A program made the translations under genes and the position numbers. The notes beneath the pieces were generated by a model. The model worked only from the letters and a program-made list of their open reading frames with translations. It searched no databases and was not told the origin of the DNA. Shown piece after piece: positions 11,683 to 22,673 of a stretch of 64,000 nt of DNA. Numbering within the stretch: the first letter of the stretch is position 1; every line of letters starts with the position of its first letter. The DNA is taken from positions 47,768,006-47,832,005 of the forward strand of contig NC_082684.1 in the NCBI RefSeq assembly GCF_949987515.2, given 5' to 3'. Source of the DNA: Delphinus delphis (lineage: Eukaryota; Chordata; Mammalia; Artiodactyla; Delphinidae).

Positions 11683-12198
11683 TGTAACAGGGAGGAGCCA
11701 ATTTCGACTCCATGTTGGATCTGCTTCTTTGACTTTAACCTTTGCTTTTCATTGCTTTTGTGATTATAATCATACATAATGGCCTGCCTCAGGGAACCCT
11801 GTCCCTCTGCCTGAATGTTAAACTAAAGTGCCTTTGTTCAGCTCACAGTTAGACAATCTGACCCTGCCCACCTGTGAATGGCTGCGGAAAAGAAGAAATT
11901 AACACTGTCCCCTCCCGATGCTGGACATTCAGGAGATGTTTTGCAAGACTGATGGCCCTTTATACCCTACTTCCTCACCACCTCTCCCTCTCTATTCTGC
12001 CTTTTTACTTTACTCCTTCTTTGATGGTATAAAAGAAACTGGCACCCAGACCCCGATAAGTTGGTTTTTGGGGGACCCTAGTCCACCATCTTAGTCTGCC
12101 AGCTTTCCGAATAAAGTCGTATTCCTTGCCTCAACACCTCATCTCCCGATTTATTGGCCTGTCGTGCAACGAGCAGAGTGAGGTTGAACTCGGTAACA
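11683..12198 (+). mobile_element. Solo LTR of an ERV1-like retrovirus with 4-bp TSD
   Basis: The 516-bp element starts TGTAACAGGG and ends CTCGGTAACA (TG..CA). It has TATAAAA at 12028-12034 and AATAAA at 12110-12115. The flanks are GAAT at 11679-11682 and GAAT at 12199-12202; a 4-bp duplication is typical of gammaretrovirus-like ERV1. No internal viral genes remain, so it formed by LTR-LTR recombination or lost the rest. Confidence 0.88.
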
Positions 12199-13084
12199 GA
12201 ATCTCTGGTGGGATTTTCATTCATTCCAAGAATTTTTTATTGAGTGACTACTGTGTGTCGAGCTCTATTTTAGGCACTAGAGATAAAGCAAGAAAAACAC
12301 AGATTTTAAAAAAAAGTCCTGCCCTCATGGAGCTTACATTCTTCGTGTGTGCTGGGAATAGGGAAGTTGGGGATGGGATGGCTGATCTGGTGAGTCCATT
12401 CTGAAGCCTGTAGCCCCCTGTATCCTGGTAGCTGCTGCCATCTCTCTCTGCCGTGGTGGGCAATACCACCCCCACTTTCTTCACTCCCCACAGAGTACCA
12501 CTAATACAAGCTGGTGTATAATAGGTTTTTGTAGGGGGTGAAGGGTAAAAGATGATTGCATTAGTGAAACGCAAGAAACAACTTAAAATGGAATATTAAA
12601 TATTGCTGATCTAAAAAGCCACTACCCATTCTCCCTGGTGGACTGTTTCTTGCTGGCCATATTCTCCCTCAGGCTCTGGCTTGTTGCCGTCTTCTCCCAC
12701 CTCTCTCCCAAGATCCTTTTCCCAGCCCCTGGTTCGCCTAGCTGCCAGCCTCTGACCCTCAATTTCCTTTTACTTTTCTCATGCAAAGCAATTCACCCAC
12801 AGCTTCTGGACTATGCCCTGGGGTGAGGTGGATGGAGAGAGAGGGGCTTCACCTTTCCCATCCAAAAAGTCAGCCAAGATATTTTTTTAAACAAAGAGCC
12901 ATCTTTCCTGTTTTGAATCACGCCACTCCTGTACTATGTGAAGGCAGCTGCAGTCTGTTCTAGTTTCAATAAAATTTTTTTTTCTCATTGCCGTCAGCCA
13001 GCAATTGTGGGAAAACAGTATGCAGAATGAATTGCTAAAGACTACCAGTAAAGTGGAATTTTAAGCACTCTCATTAACAAAGCC
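12199..13084. other. Intergenic with an ancient repeat scrap
   Basis: The segment 12225-12345 ('gagtgactactgtgtgtcgagctc..cctgccctcatggagcttacattc') matches a common old mammalian repeat whose family I cannot name. The remainder shows no gene. Confidence 0.4.
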
Positions 13085-14060
13085 TTTGGAAAATGTCATT
13101 AAAGATTCCAAACAAGTAAGCAATCAATCCCAGTAAACTCAATATAGAACAAATAGAAAGTGAGAGCCTTTCGAAAAAATAAAGCTGGATCACTACCTCA
13201 CATATTACATTAAAATGACTTTCAAATATATCAAAGATTCAAACAGAAAAAAGGGTCCACAAAAATAATAGAACATGATTGAGGTTTCAAAAAACAATAT
13301 TTTGGGAGTAGAAAAGACTTTGTAAGTATGATATTGAATCTAGAAAAATAAAAGAAAAAAGTTAACAATCTGACCGAATATAAATATTAAACTTCCACAA
13401 AGCAAAATTACCATAAATCAAGTCCAAAAAAAGTGTGAGAAAACGTTTAACACAAAAAACAGATTAGAGAATAAATTCCTCAATAGACAACTCAAATATC
13501 ATCGAAATGAACAACAGAAATTTTAAAGGTAGGCAAAGGATATGAACAAGCAGCAATACACACACATGGTCACTAAAAATATGAAAGTATGTTCAACTTT
13601 GCTCCTACTTAAATAAATAAATATTTTGAAAAGGATATTGTTTTCCACCTAGCAGATTGGCAAATACATCAAAATTTACAACACCAAGTGGTGGTAATAA
13701 TAAGAGGAAACACTCATTTTCATATATGTTGATGTGTAGTGTAAATTGGTGCAAACTTTTTGATAGATACTTAGGTAATATCTGACTCAAATTCTACCTT
13801 GGGACTTTTTCCTCAGATGTATGTAAAATGATGTTTTAGTCAACATTGTTTATCATGACAACACAATTATAACAGTGTAAATGCCCATGACAGGAGTGGT
13901 TATTTCAATTATAGTGCATTCATACAATAAAATACTGTGCCACCATATTAAAGAATGAAGATAGTTATATCATAGACATATTATTATGGAAAGAAGTAGT
14001 AATACCATTTGTATAAAGATGTATACATAGCACTTTTGAATCTCAATTCAAAAATTGAAG
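13085..14060 (+). mobile_element. Old L1 fragment (ORF2 3' part and 3' UTR)
   Basis: It is A-rich with the L1 order: 'gaacatgattgaggtttc', 'ataaattcctcaatagacaactc', 'aatgaacaacag..aggtaggcaaaggatatgaac', 'gatattgttttccacctagcagattggc', 'taatgcccatgacaggagtgg..tatttc'. Frames are destroyed. Confidence 0.7.
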
Positions 14061-14629
14061 AGTACCCAAAAAGTGTAACTTTATTTTTTTGAGCTATATG
14101 TAATGTCGATATTGACTTCCTATTCAACCAAATGGCAAAAACCTAATCATAACAAATTTGATGTCCCACTTTCCTGAGGGTTGTTGTTGTTGTTTTTAGC
14201 TCTGCAGAGGGTTATTTTTAAGTTCTGGGGGAGTTTACAGCTTGGCAAGACCTTCAACAGACAAAGACATCTGTTCCCTTGAATGGTCATCTATCCACAT
14301 TGGCTTCCATGAGTCATCTTTTTTCCATCTGGTCTACCATGATCAGTTCACCAAGGACTAATATTTAACTGGTAACCACCCGTAAAGGCAGTACAATGTT
14401 TTAACCAATTTTTAAAATGTTGAAAAACTTCTAACTGATAAACAGACACTGCTTTAAGCACTCTCCTTCACCCACTAGACCTGGCCACCCTCCCCCTCCT
14501 CTACCAGAGGAGTCTTCCTTACCTCCTCCACAATCCAACAGCTAAAGGGTTATTGCCAGGTACAGCCAGAGCTTCCAGGAGCCTGCTCTAAGGACACAGC
14601 CAGTATGTCTTCAGATTGGCAAGTATGCT
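14061..14629. other. Intergenic, nothing recognised
   Basis: Sequence between the L1 remnant and the LTR of the ERV; no exon or named repeat. Confidence 0.4.
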
Positions 14630-15560
14630 ATGCCTGCTGCTAAATATTGTCAAATGCTGACTCCCTCAAAACACTGCCGAAACAGTCTGTTCATAAAGCA
14701 AAGCTGAGTTTATTGCTTACTGTAGTAAAAGGAAAGCGGTACACTGACAGAGTCTTAGTTGTATTCTGAAGTGGAAAGGCAAAGTGGGAATGTTTATGAG
14801 GTTTGGGGTTTTGGTTTAAGGCAAGTCTTCAAATAAGGGGATGATTTAATTAATATTGGGGAAGGATCATGATATAATAGTTTAGGATTGGTGTATACAG
14901 CAAGGTAAGGTTTTTTCTTTAAGTTTTATTTTTATGTATTTATTTTATTTGTTTATTATTTTTGACTGCGCTGGGTCTTCTTTGCTGCGCGCCGACTTTC
15001 TCTAGTTGCAGCGAGCGGGGGCTACTTTTCGTTGCGGTGCGTGGGCTTCTCATTGCGGTGGCTTCTCTTGTTGCAGAGCACAGGCTATAGGCGCGTGGGC
15101 TTCAGTAGTTGTGGCGCGTGGGCTTCAGTAGTTGTGGCTCGCGGGCTCTAGAGCACAGGTTCAGTAGTTGCGGCACACGGGCTTAGTTGTGTGCCACGGC
15201 ACACAACTAAGTTGAGGCCACGGCAGTGAGAGGCCCGCATACCGCAAAAAAAAATAAAATAAAATAAATAAAAATTAAAAAAAATATGAAGGGAAGTTGC
15301 TGAAAGAGAGAAGAAATCAGTCCAGAATTCCCCTTGGACAGTTAGGGTTTCAATTCTCCAATCAAAACCCAAGTTTTCTCCTTGATTTATGTTATCTAAC
15401 AACGTCTTGTTCTGAGAGGGAAACGAATAGCCCCAAATGGGCTCTGTGTGAGGCCAGGAACTATCAGTTTACCAACATAACAAGTTCCCATTTAGTTTGC
15501 AAGGAGTATCTAGTAGCCCTTTCTATACTAATCCAATACCAGTCTTAAAGGGTCCCCTTT
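14630..15560 (-). mobile_element. Probable 3' LTR of a decayed ERV1-like provirus
   Basis: On the - strand there is AATAAA (TTTATT at about 14709-14714 on +) followed by a short R/U5-like end. An LTR-like body continues on the far side of an inserted SINE chimera (about 14930-15290). The limits are approximate because the TG/CA ends are unclear. Its strand and position fit the 3' side of the pol fragments at 16720-17053 and 24691-26110. Confidence 0.55.
14930..15290 (-). mobile_element. Chimeric fold-back CHR SINE
   Basis: From about 14930 to 15195 a CHR SINE reads on the - strand. At 15182-15211 there is a 30-bp palindrome, CTTAGTTGTGTGCC-AC-GGCACACAACTAAG. Beyond it the sequence switches to the + strand 3' end of a different subtype ('gaggccacggcagtgagaggcccgcataccgc' then poly-A). 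The tRNA-like heads of both copies are missing. This is an inverted junction, not two normal insertions. Confidence 0.8.
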
Positions 15561-15685
15561 GACCTGTTTTTAGTCAAGATACCCCTAAGGCATTGTCACA
15601 TAGTGTTGTAATATTTTGGCTCCATGAATCAAGAATGATCCAGGGCCAGGCAATGAAATTCGCAAGTAGCAAGAGCATTAGCAAA

Positions 15686-16115
15686 GGGACATCCCTGGTG
15701 GCGCAGTGGTTAAGAGTCTGCCTGCCAATGCAGAGGACAAAGTTTCGATCCCTGGTCCAGGAAGATTCCACATGCTGCAGAGCAACTAAACCCGTGCACC
15801 ACAACTACTGAGCCTGCACGCCACAACTACTGATGCCCGCACACCCTAGAGCCTAGAGTTGTGTGCCACAACTACTGAGCCCACATGCTCTAGGGCCCAC
15901 GTGCCACAACTACTGAGCCCACGTGCTGCAAGTACTGAAGCCTGCATGCCTAGAGCCCGTGCTCTGCAACAAGAGAAGCCACCGCAATGAGAAGCCCGTG
16001 CACCACAACAAAGAGTAGCCACCGCTCTCCACGACTAGAGAAAGCCCGTGCACAGCAACGAAGACCCAACGCAGCCAAAAATAAATAAATTGATTAATTA
16101 ATTTTTTTAAAAAAA
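15686..16115 (+). mobile_element. CHR-type SINE, long copy, inside the ERV
   Basis: It starts 'gggacatccctggtggcgcagtggttaag' and ends in AAATAAAT and mixed A/T tail. Several extra 'cacaactactgagcc' repeats make it longer (~430 bp) than its neighbours. It interrupts the env/3' side of the ERV remnant. Confidence 0.88.
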
Positions 16116-17053
16116 GAATGGAGGCTTTATAGGGAACATAGATAAAGGTATCCTTATATCAGCAAAAGAGGCAATAAGATAGCTATAAAAACAAAAATCA
16201 AAAGAATGCAGGTTAAAACATGACAACATATGGTCTTGTTCAGTGGATCTTGGGTAGAAGCTATCTATGTCTCATGTAGTCTTCTGTTTTACCTGGAAGT
16301 CTTAGGTGAATTGTGTCTCTTTCCAAAGACTTTCTGCTTTGGAGGGTTCTTAAGAATCTTCAGTTTGAGTTCTCCTGCAGTGACTTTATTGCAGTGATTC
16401 AAGGATGGTTTATGCCTCTTTAATTAAGGGGCATGAATCCAAGGAACAACGCTTTGGAATATCACTACCATTCTAGTTAGCTAATAGGGTCTTTTCCATC
16501 AGGGTTCAAGAGCTGTCTTTCTCTTATATTTCTTCCAAAAGCCAGATCTTCAAGTTTTAGGTCATAAAAGGAATATTTAGATGTTTAGGAAAGGCTACTC
16601 ATAGTTGCTGATGAGACTGTGTGTACTATATGAATTCCCTGCATGTCTACTTGGTCATGTCTATTTGTGATAAGATGGGCTCTAAAATTGGGGAAAATAT
16701 TCCTAGATGCATGGCTGGCCTGTTAGTAATACATGAGAAGAGAGTCAGTGAAATTCAGAAGAAAAACTGATCTCATTGTCATTAAAGTCAATAGCAATGT
16801 CTTAGGACATAAAAATACAGGAGTCTCTAAGACCTTTGCTAATAGAGTTTTGGAATTCGCTTTGTATTTTCTGCCACTCCTGAAGATTGTACATAATATA
16901 GAACAGTGAAGTTTCTGTTTAAGTCGCAGGCTTTGCAAAGTTCTTAATAGCCTCGGGAAGGGGAATGGGATTAGAGACATAGGTTGGAATTCTCCAGGTC
17001 AGAAACAAAATCAAATAAATTTGTTTGCTATTGTTGGAGCCATAGCTCTCTGA
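16116..17053 (-). pseudogene. ERV1-like pol remnant: C-terminal integrase and beyond
   Basis: The - strand frame at 16723-16980 shows a degraded match to the end of a gammaretrovirus-type integrase catalytic core. The order is a WxIP-like motif, then KLHC followed by a decayed YHPQSSG-like stretch, then a decayed VERxNRTLK-like stretch, then the LPxALLxxR-like stretch. Stops and frameshifts destroy it. The segment 16116-16720 downstream looks like more ERV interior but I cannot name it. It is the continuation of the pol fragment at 24691-26110, separated by the inserted HAL1/L1. Confidence 0.62.
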
Positions 17054-17572
17054 CAAGGAAAAGATTCAATCCACCCTGAGAATAAGCAAACAGGAGTTTG
17101 CCTCTGTCTAGAATGTAGAAAGCTGGAAAGAGTTTCACGCCCATCCTAACAACAAGAAAATGCCAGATAATGATATTTCTTAAACCCATTCAAGACCTGA
17201 GGTCATAATGCAACCAAAAAACCTGAAACCCCAAAAAAGACATACCCTTCCAAGAAGAGATGGGACATGAGCACTGACTCACATATGGCAGAGTACTGGG
17301 GGAAAAAAAGACACTAGGTGCCGTAGATGCCTGTAGGAAGAACCCAGCTAACATTTATAATGAACACTAAAGTTGGAGTGTGGACTTTATCCATGAGAGG
17401 ATAAAGCCGTAGGAGCAGTAGACACAAATGGAGTTCACACAGACTCACAGGATCTTCTCCATGAACCTCCACCAGCTGCTGACAAGAATGACTGAAGCAG
17501 AGCAGGAAACTGGCTAATTCTCCTTCAGTGAGGCATGAATGAAGAGAAGTGGCCACCACTATGCAAACCCTT

Positions 17573-17693
17573 GGGACTTCCCTGGTGGTCCAGTGGTTAA
17601 GACTCTGAGCTTCTACTGCAGGGAGAGAGGGTTTGATCCCTGCTGGAGGAACTAAGATGCCACATGCTATGTGGCATGGCCAAAAAAAAAAAG
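17573..17693 (+). mobile_element. Short CHR-type SINE
   Basis: It starts 'gggacttccctggtggtccagtgg' and ends 'gtggcatggcc' with poly-A. An imperfect TSD is visible (GCAAACCCTT at 17563-17572, TACAAACCTT at 17694-17703). Confidence 0.88.
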
Positions 17694-17933
17694 TACAAAC
17701 CTTATCCAGTCCCTATTCCCCTATGGATGAAGAGACTTAAGATATTGGAAGAGCAGAGAGAATCCTGTAATATCCAGGGCACTGGTGATGACCCATTGCA
17801 ACTGGGGAAAATGTAAAGGAAAAAACCCTCTACTGCTGAGAGTGGAGCAAGAAACAGTCCTGTGCCCAGATCACTAAAGATCTCCTAGGATTAACAGAAG
17901 GGCAGAAACTCTCTCCTATATAATACCCACCAA

Positions 17934-19724
17934 GGTCTGGCGGCAGCCATCAGCAGAGCCGAGATGGGCGCTTACAAGTACATCCAGGAGCTACAGAGGA
18001 AGAAGGAGTCAGACACGATGTGCTTTCTGCTCAGGGTGCGCTGCGGCAGTACTGCCAGCTCTCTGCAGTGCACCAGGTCCCCTTTCTCCCCCCGCACACC
18101 GGGCCCAAAGCCCGGGCCCACCGGGCTGGGGTACAAGACCAAGCAGGGTTATGTCATATATTGGATTCGCGTGTGTCGCAGTGACCGCAAACGCCCACTT
18201 CCTGAGGGTGCCACCTATGACACACCTGTCCACCATGGTGTCAACCAGCTGAAGTTTGCTCGAAGCCTTCAGTCTGCTGCTGAGGAGTGAGCTGGACGCC
18301 ACTGTAGGGCCCTGAGGGTCCTGAATTCTTACCGGGTTGGTGAAGATTCTACGTACAAATTCCTTGAGGTTATCCTCATTGATCCATTCCATAAAGCTAT
18401 CAGAAGAAACCCTGACACCCAGTGGATCACCAAACCAGTCCACAAGCACAGGGACTTGCGGGGACTGACATCCGCAAGCAGAAAGAGCCGCAGGTTCCAC
18501 CACACCATCCGTGGTTCTCGCTGCACGGCTTGGAGAAGAAGCAATAAGCTCCAGCTCCACCGCTACCACTAATATAAGTAATGTTTGTAAAATTCTTACC
18601 TAATAAACAGTTTAGGACATTCATGTCTACTTTAAAGTGTTTTTTTAACTTGTCTGTTAAAACTAGTTGTCTGCAGATTGACTCATTGAATGCACTGTCA
18701 AATTATGAAAGTTTAAGTGCAATCATGTTTGAAGACTTTAAGTGATGGTATATCTTGTTTCTAATAAGGGAAATGCCTGTGTTTTTGCTTTATTAGGGAG
18801 TTGATATGTCCGTGTTTAAAATGCTGTTTGGTACAATAGGTGTAAAATAAACTCTGTAAAATAGGAGTGCAGAAACTAGTCATGTAGATTTGTTGGTGCA
18901 TGTGATGAAACCTACAGCTTTACTGGGTGATGCAATGCTCTGCTGGTTTACTCTGAAGTGGCTGTTTTATGGAGTTTGGCAAGGACAAACTTTTTAAATT
19001 GGACTTTCCTTGGAATTGTGAAGGACGTCCTGATCCTTTACCACGATAATATGCAGAAAAATAATGAGAGTTGACTAGAGCCCACATTTTTAGACTTAAT
19101 CTAATATTCCATTTGTGTAACTGTTGCTTCTGAAAGGTGAAAAGTAATGCCACCATTTTTAAGAGAATTGAATAAACCTGTTGCAAGAGGGTTCTCTTAA
19201 ATATGAAACAGATCCTAGTTAACCTAAATTAAATTGCCTTAGCCTCAATGGTACCTCTGAAGTTCACATAAAAGGTGGGAGCTCCTGGTTCAATCCCATG
19301 ACTCTGGGATCTGTAGAATACTTAACTTCATGCAAAATAGTCATGGTATTTACACTGGTGTATCTTGAAACTAATGGAAATTGAACAGTAGATAAATGAG
19401 AAGGCAGTTATTAGCCCTAAGGTTTGTAAGCTAGTGATGCTAGAATTGGGAAATTGGTGTTCATCAGGTACCTTTCAAGTGTGGGAGGATAGAAAAAGCT
19501 TGGATCAAAATTTTACATGTTTTATCTGTAGTATTAGTTTGTGACCATTATGAACTCTCTAAGCTATCTTAGGGGGGGAAATAGGGTTGGTTTTATTTAA
19601 AAGTAACATTGCTAAGTCTAATCAGTGTTATCTTGGGTCAAGCCACTTTATCCATTCTCATAAGGCTACTGAGAAAAGTCATGTAGCTGGTGTCAACACA
19701 AGTTCAAATGGTTTCCAAAAAAAA
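17934..19724 (+). pseudogene. RPL15: Processed pseudogene of ribosomal protein L15, long 3' UTR form
   Basis: An intronless copy of RPL15 (large-subunit protein, 204 residues). A short 5' UTR precedes ATG at 17964, and the first residues [10 protein letters not shown] are intact. A one-base deletion after RVRC shifts the frame and it later returns ([12 protein letters not shown]). CGA to TGA at 18288-18290 stops translation after 108 codons. About 15-18 bases are missing near the GKGHKF equivalent, and the old stop is at 18570-18572. The 3' UTR continues past the proximal AATAAA near 18600 to a poly-A at 19716-19725, which indicates a distal polyadenylation site. TSD ACCCACCAA (17925-17933) and ATCCACCAA (19725-19733) has one mismatch. 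It is not expected to be functional. Confidence 0.93.
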
Positions 19725-20596
19725 ATCCACCAAATACAAGGCAGAGTTTGACTGCCAAAGGAGATTGAGCAGGATCATTGAGAAAGCTCTACCCCAAAAA
19801 ACCTAGGTACACTGCCTAAGATTGAGACTGGACAAGAAAATAGAGAATCCCCTCTGTCCTCTACCACCAGGCTATTATGCACCAGGTAATAAACTACAGC
19901 AGCCTAGCCCTTGGGGAGAGGTAAGAGCATGGAGAGAGATCACCTCTGTGGCAGTGGCACACAGAGAAAACTGAGGTAGAAAAGCTGAGGGTAGAATTGA
20001 AACATTAAGAGAAATCCATTAGTACCAAGCCCTTCCTCTAAGCACAAGGTAATGCTAAAGGAAGTTGAAGTTTGTAGTGTGCACTGAAGGTAACCACAAA
20101 GCAATAACAAAACCCAAACTCAACTCAAATCCTGACTATATTGACTCAGTCCCCTGTGCAAACAGCCTAGAACAAGAAGTGTGCCTATTTCCTGGCCTAA
20201 ATACTATTTACCTTAATCTCTACTGTATTACACAAGAAGTACCTCTTTCAACAACAAAAAAATATGAAACACAAAGACTCAAATGAAAGGAACCCACCAT
20301 CTAGAGACAAAGCAATCAACAGAACAGATACAGAGATGACACAGATGTTAGAATTACCACAGGGGGCATTTAAAATAACTATGATTCATATCTTAAAGGT
20401 TCTAGTGGAACATTTGTGAGGTTTCAGGAAAGTGACAGAAACTATAAGAAATAAAAACTATTAGAAATAAATTTTAAGGTCTATTTAGAATATAGGTAAC
20501 AGAAACACAGACGAAGGATGGGCTCATAAATAGACTAGACATAGTTGAGGAAAGAATCAATAAACTTGAAAATAGACCAATAGAAATTAGCTAAAT

Positions 20597-22673
20597 AGTT
20601 TCATTATACTTGGAGTGGCGGCGCCCTCGGCCACTTCTCTGCACTATTTGGGTGGCCTCCTGAAGGCACTGTGCAGCAACTCCTACGTCAAGCTGAGCCA
20701 GTACTGGGACCAGACCTTCTGACGTGACAGTGAAGAACAGGAAAAATTATTGAAGAAAAGCTGTACATTGTATGTTGGAAATCTTTCCTTCTATACAACT
20801 GAAGAACAAATCTATGAACTCTTCAGCAAAAGTGGTGACAGAGAGAAAATCATCATGGGCCTGGATAAAATGAAGAAAACAGCATATGGGTTCTGCTTTG
20901 TGGAATACTATTCAAGAGCAGATGCAGAAAATGCCATGCAGTACATAAATGGAATGTGTCTGGATGACCGGATCATTTGCACAGACTGGGACGCAGGCTT
21001 AAAGGAGGGCAGGCAGTATGGCCGTGGCCGTTCTGGGGGCCAGATGCGAGATGAGTATCGTCAGGACTACGATCTGGGAGAGGAGGCTATGGAAAGCTGG
21101 CCCAAACCTGTGAGTGGTGAGAGCCCCATCATGAAAAGCTCACTCCTTTGGCCTGTTGAATTTGATGTGCATTACCCAAGGTCTGCGAACCTTCCCATTT
21201 TTACCAAGCTTTAATCAATGTCTCTACTGAGCTGGAAGCCTCTTCATGGTTTTCCTCTTAAAAATTATTAAAGGACAGAATCCAAAAGAATGCCTTTAAT
21301 TCTATAGTCTTCGCATCTTGGTCGTGTGTCAGATTACCAGAATAATTTACCAGGTCAAAAATTGTGCTCCTTAGCAGCAGACTTGACATATAATATTGAT
21401 CTATCAGCCCAAAACACACTTCTTTTAGGAAGATTGGAAACAAAATTTTAAGTGTTTACCATGTTTACTTCTAAGTAGGTCTACCTTGGGGCCTGGAATT
21501 ACTATTTTAAAAATTTTAAGTTTGCATGAGATAAAGTTTAATAAGGGGAGTTTTGCTATGTAATGTGGCTTTGCTCTAAATTAGGAATAGATGTTTGATA
21601 ACTGAATTTTTTTCTATGTTGAATTTTAATCTCGAAAGGAAAACTTAAGAGTCAAGGGAACTTCCTAAATAGTTGGTGCAAAAGTAAGCCTTAGGCAGTC
21701 GCAGGGGACACCACCTCTTATATGCTTTATATATCAGGAAATTAGGTCAGGACTTGAAGAGTATTTACTGAACACATTTTTCAAAATATGTATTTTAGCT
21801 AACACTAAGAAAACCAAGGGTCTCTGTTATAGGGAACCTCAACTACTCTAAGGGCAAGGCGGACGCTGTCAGTAGGAAATGGGGAGGAAATTTCAGGAGA
21901 TGTGAGTTAAAACATTGCCTTGACATGATGAAGGCTGCTGTGAGAGCCATCAGATCTATTTTTTTCATTTTCAAACTGTCCTTGGGAATTGAGTGGGTTT
22001 TTTTTTGTTGTTTTTAAAAAATGACTTAAAGATCAAGACAGTGCTTAACAAAAACAAAATCAGAAATGTTTCCCTGGGGAAATGTTTTGGCTAATTGTCA
22101 TACTGAAGTCTGTCTTGTTTTTTCCCTAATTGTGCTAAGTTTCAGAGCCTGGATAGTGAGCTGGTGGTCTCTACAGAAAAGGGAGTCTAGAGGATTTATT
22201 TTGCATTTAAGGCAAGAGAGAATTTCTCTAATATTATATGAACTATTGCTCATTTTAAACTGGTAGTCTAGTATAATTTTCCCTGACATAAGTGAAATTT
22301 TTTCATCTAGCAACAAAGTATCTCTTAGTTTCCAGTAGCCTGTGAAGTTGGGGCTGAAATATCTCAATATGAACATCTTTCAAGTTACAGTAAGTGTATG
22401 TTTTCTCAAATTTAAACTGGCTATTTGAACTTTAAAAGATATCTAAATTAGTTGTACGTATTTAGGAAAATATTTGTAAATATCTAATTTAATGAAGACA
22501 TATAATTCATTATTAAAATCTTTTTACACTGTAGTTTGAGTTAATATATTATATATTTTGCAGTAAAACATAACTCAGATTTCTATAGGCCTTAAAACCA
22601 CAGCAGTGGTTCCTATTTGAATTGTCTTCTGTAAAAGATTTCAATAAAATTGGACCAACTTAAAAAAAAAGAA
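20597..22673 (+). pseudogene. NCBP2: Processed pseudogene of nuclear cap-binding protein subunit 2
   Basis: An intronless copy of NCBP2 (CBP20, 156 residues, the cap-binding RRM partner of NCBP1). The start codon region (about 20645) is lost by a one-base deletion. TGA at 20720-20722 replaces the Arg codon of the HFRGD motif. From [19 protein letters not shown] on, the RRM is open with RNP2 LYVGNL and RNP1 [10 protein letters not shown] one-base loss near 21074 shifts the frame before the old stop at 21111-21113. The ~1.5 kb 3' UTR ends with AATAAA at about 22643 and poly-A. TSD AGAAATTAGCTAAAT is perfect at 20582-20596 and 22674-22688. It lies inside the HAL1/L1 element. Confidence 0.95.

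Noticed and set aside
12126..12404. 92-codon ORF downstream of a polyadenylation signal
   Set aside because: It begins inside the solo LTR R/U5 region and ends in old repeat sequence; no family match or splice signal.
15686..16115. Repeated 'cacaactactgagcc' phrases as a CRISPR-like or satellite array
   Set aside because: They are the internal repeats of the CHR SINE body; spacers are not unique and the host is a mammal.
17964..18290. RPL15 frame as a functional short protein
   Set aside because: Frameshift, premature TGA, missing codons, lack of introns and a TSD all indicate a processed pseudogene.
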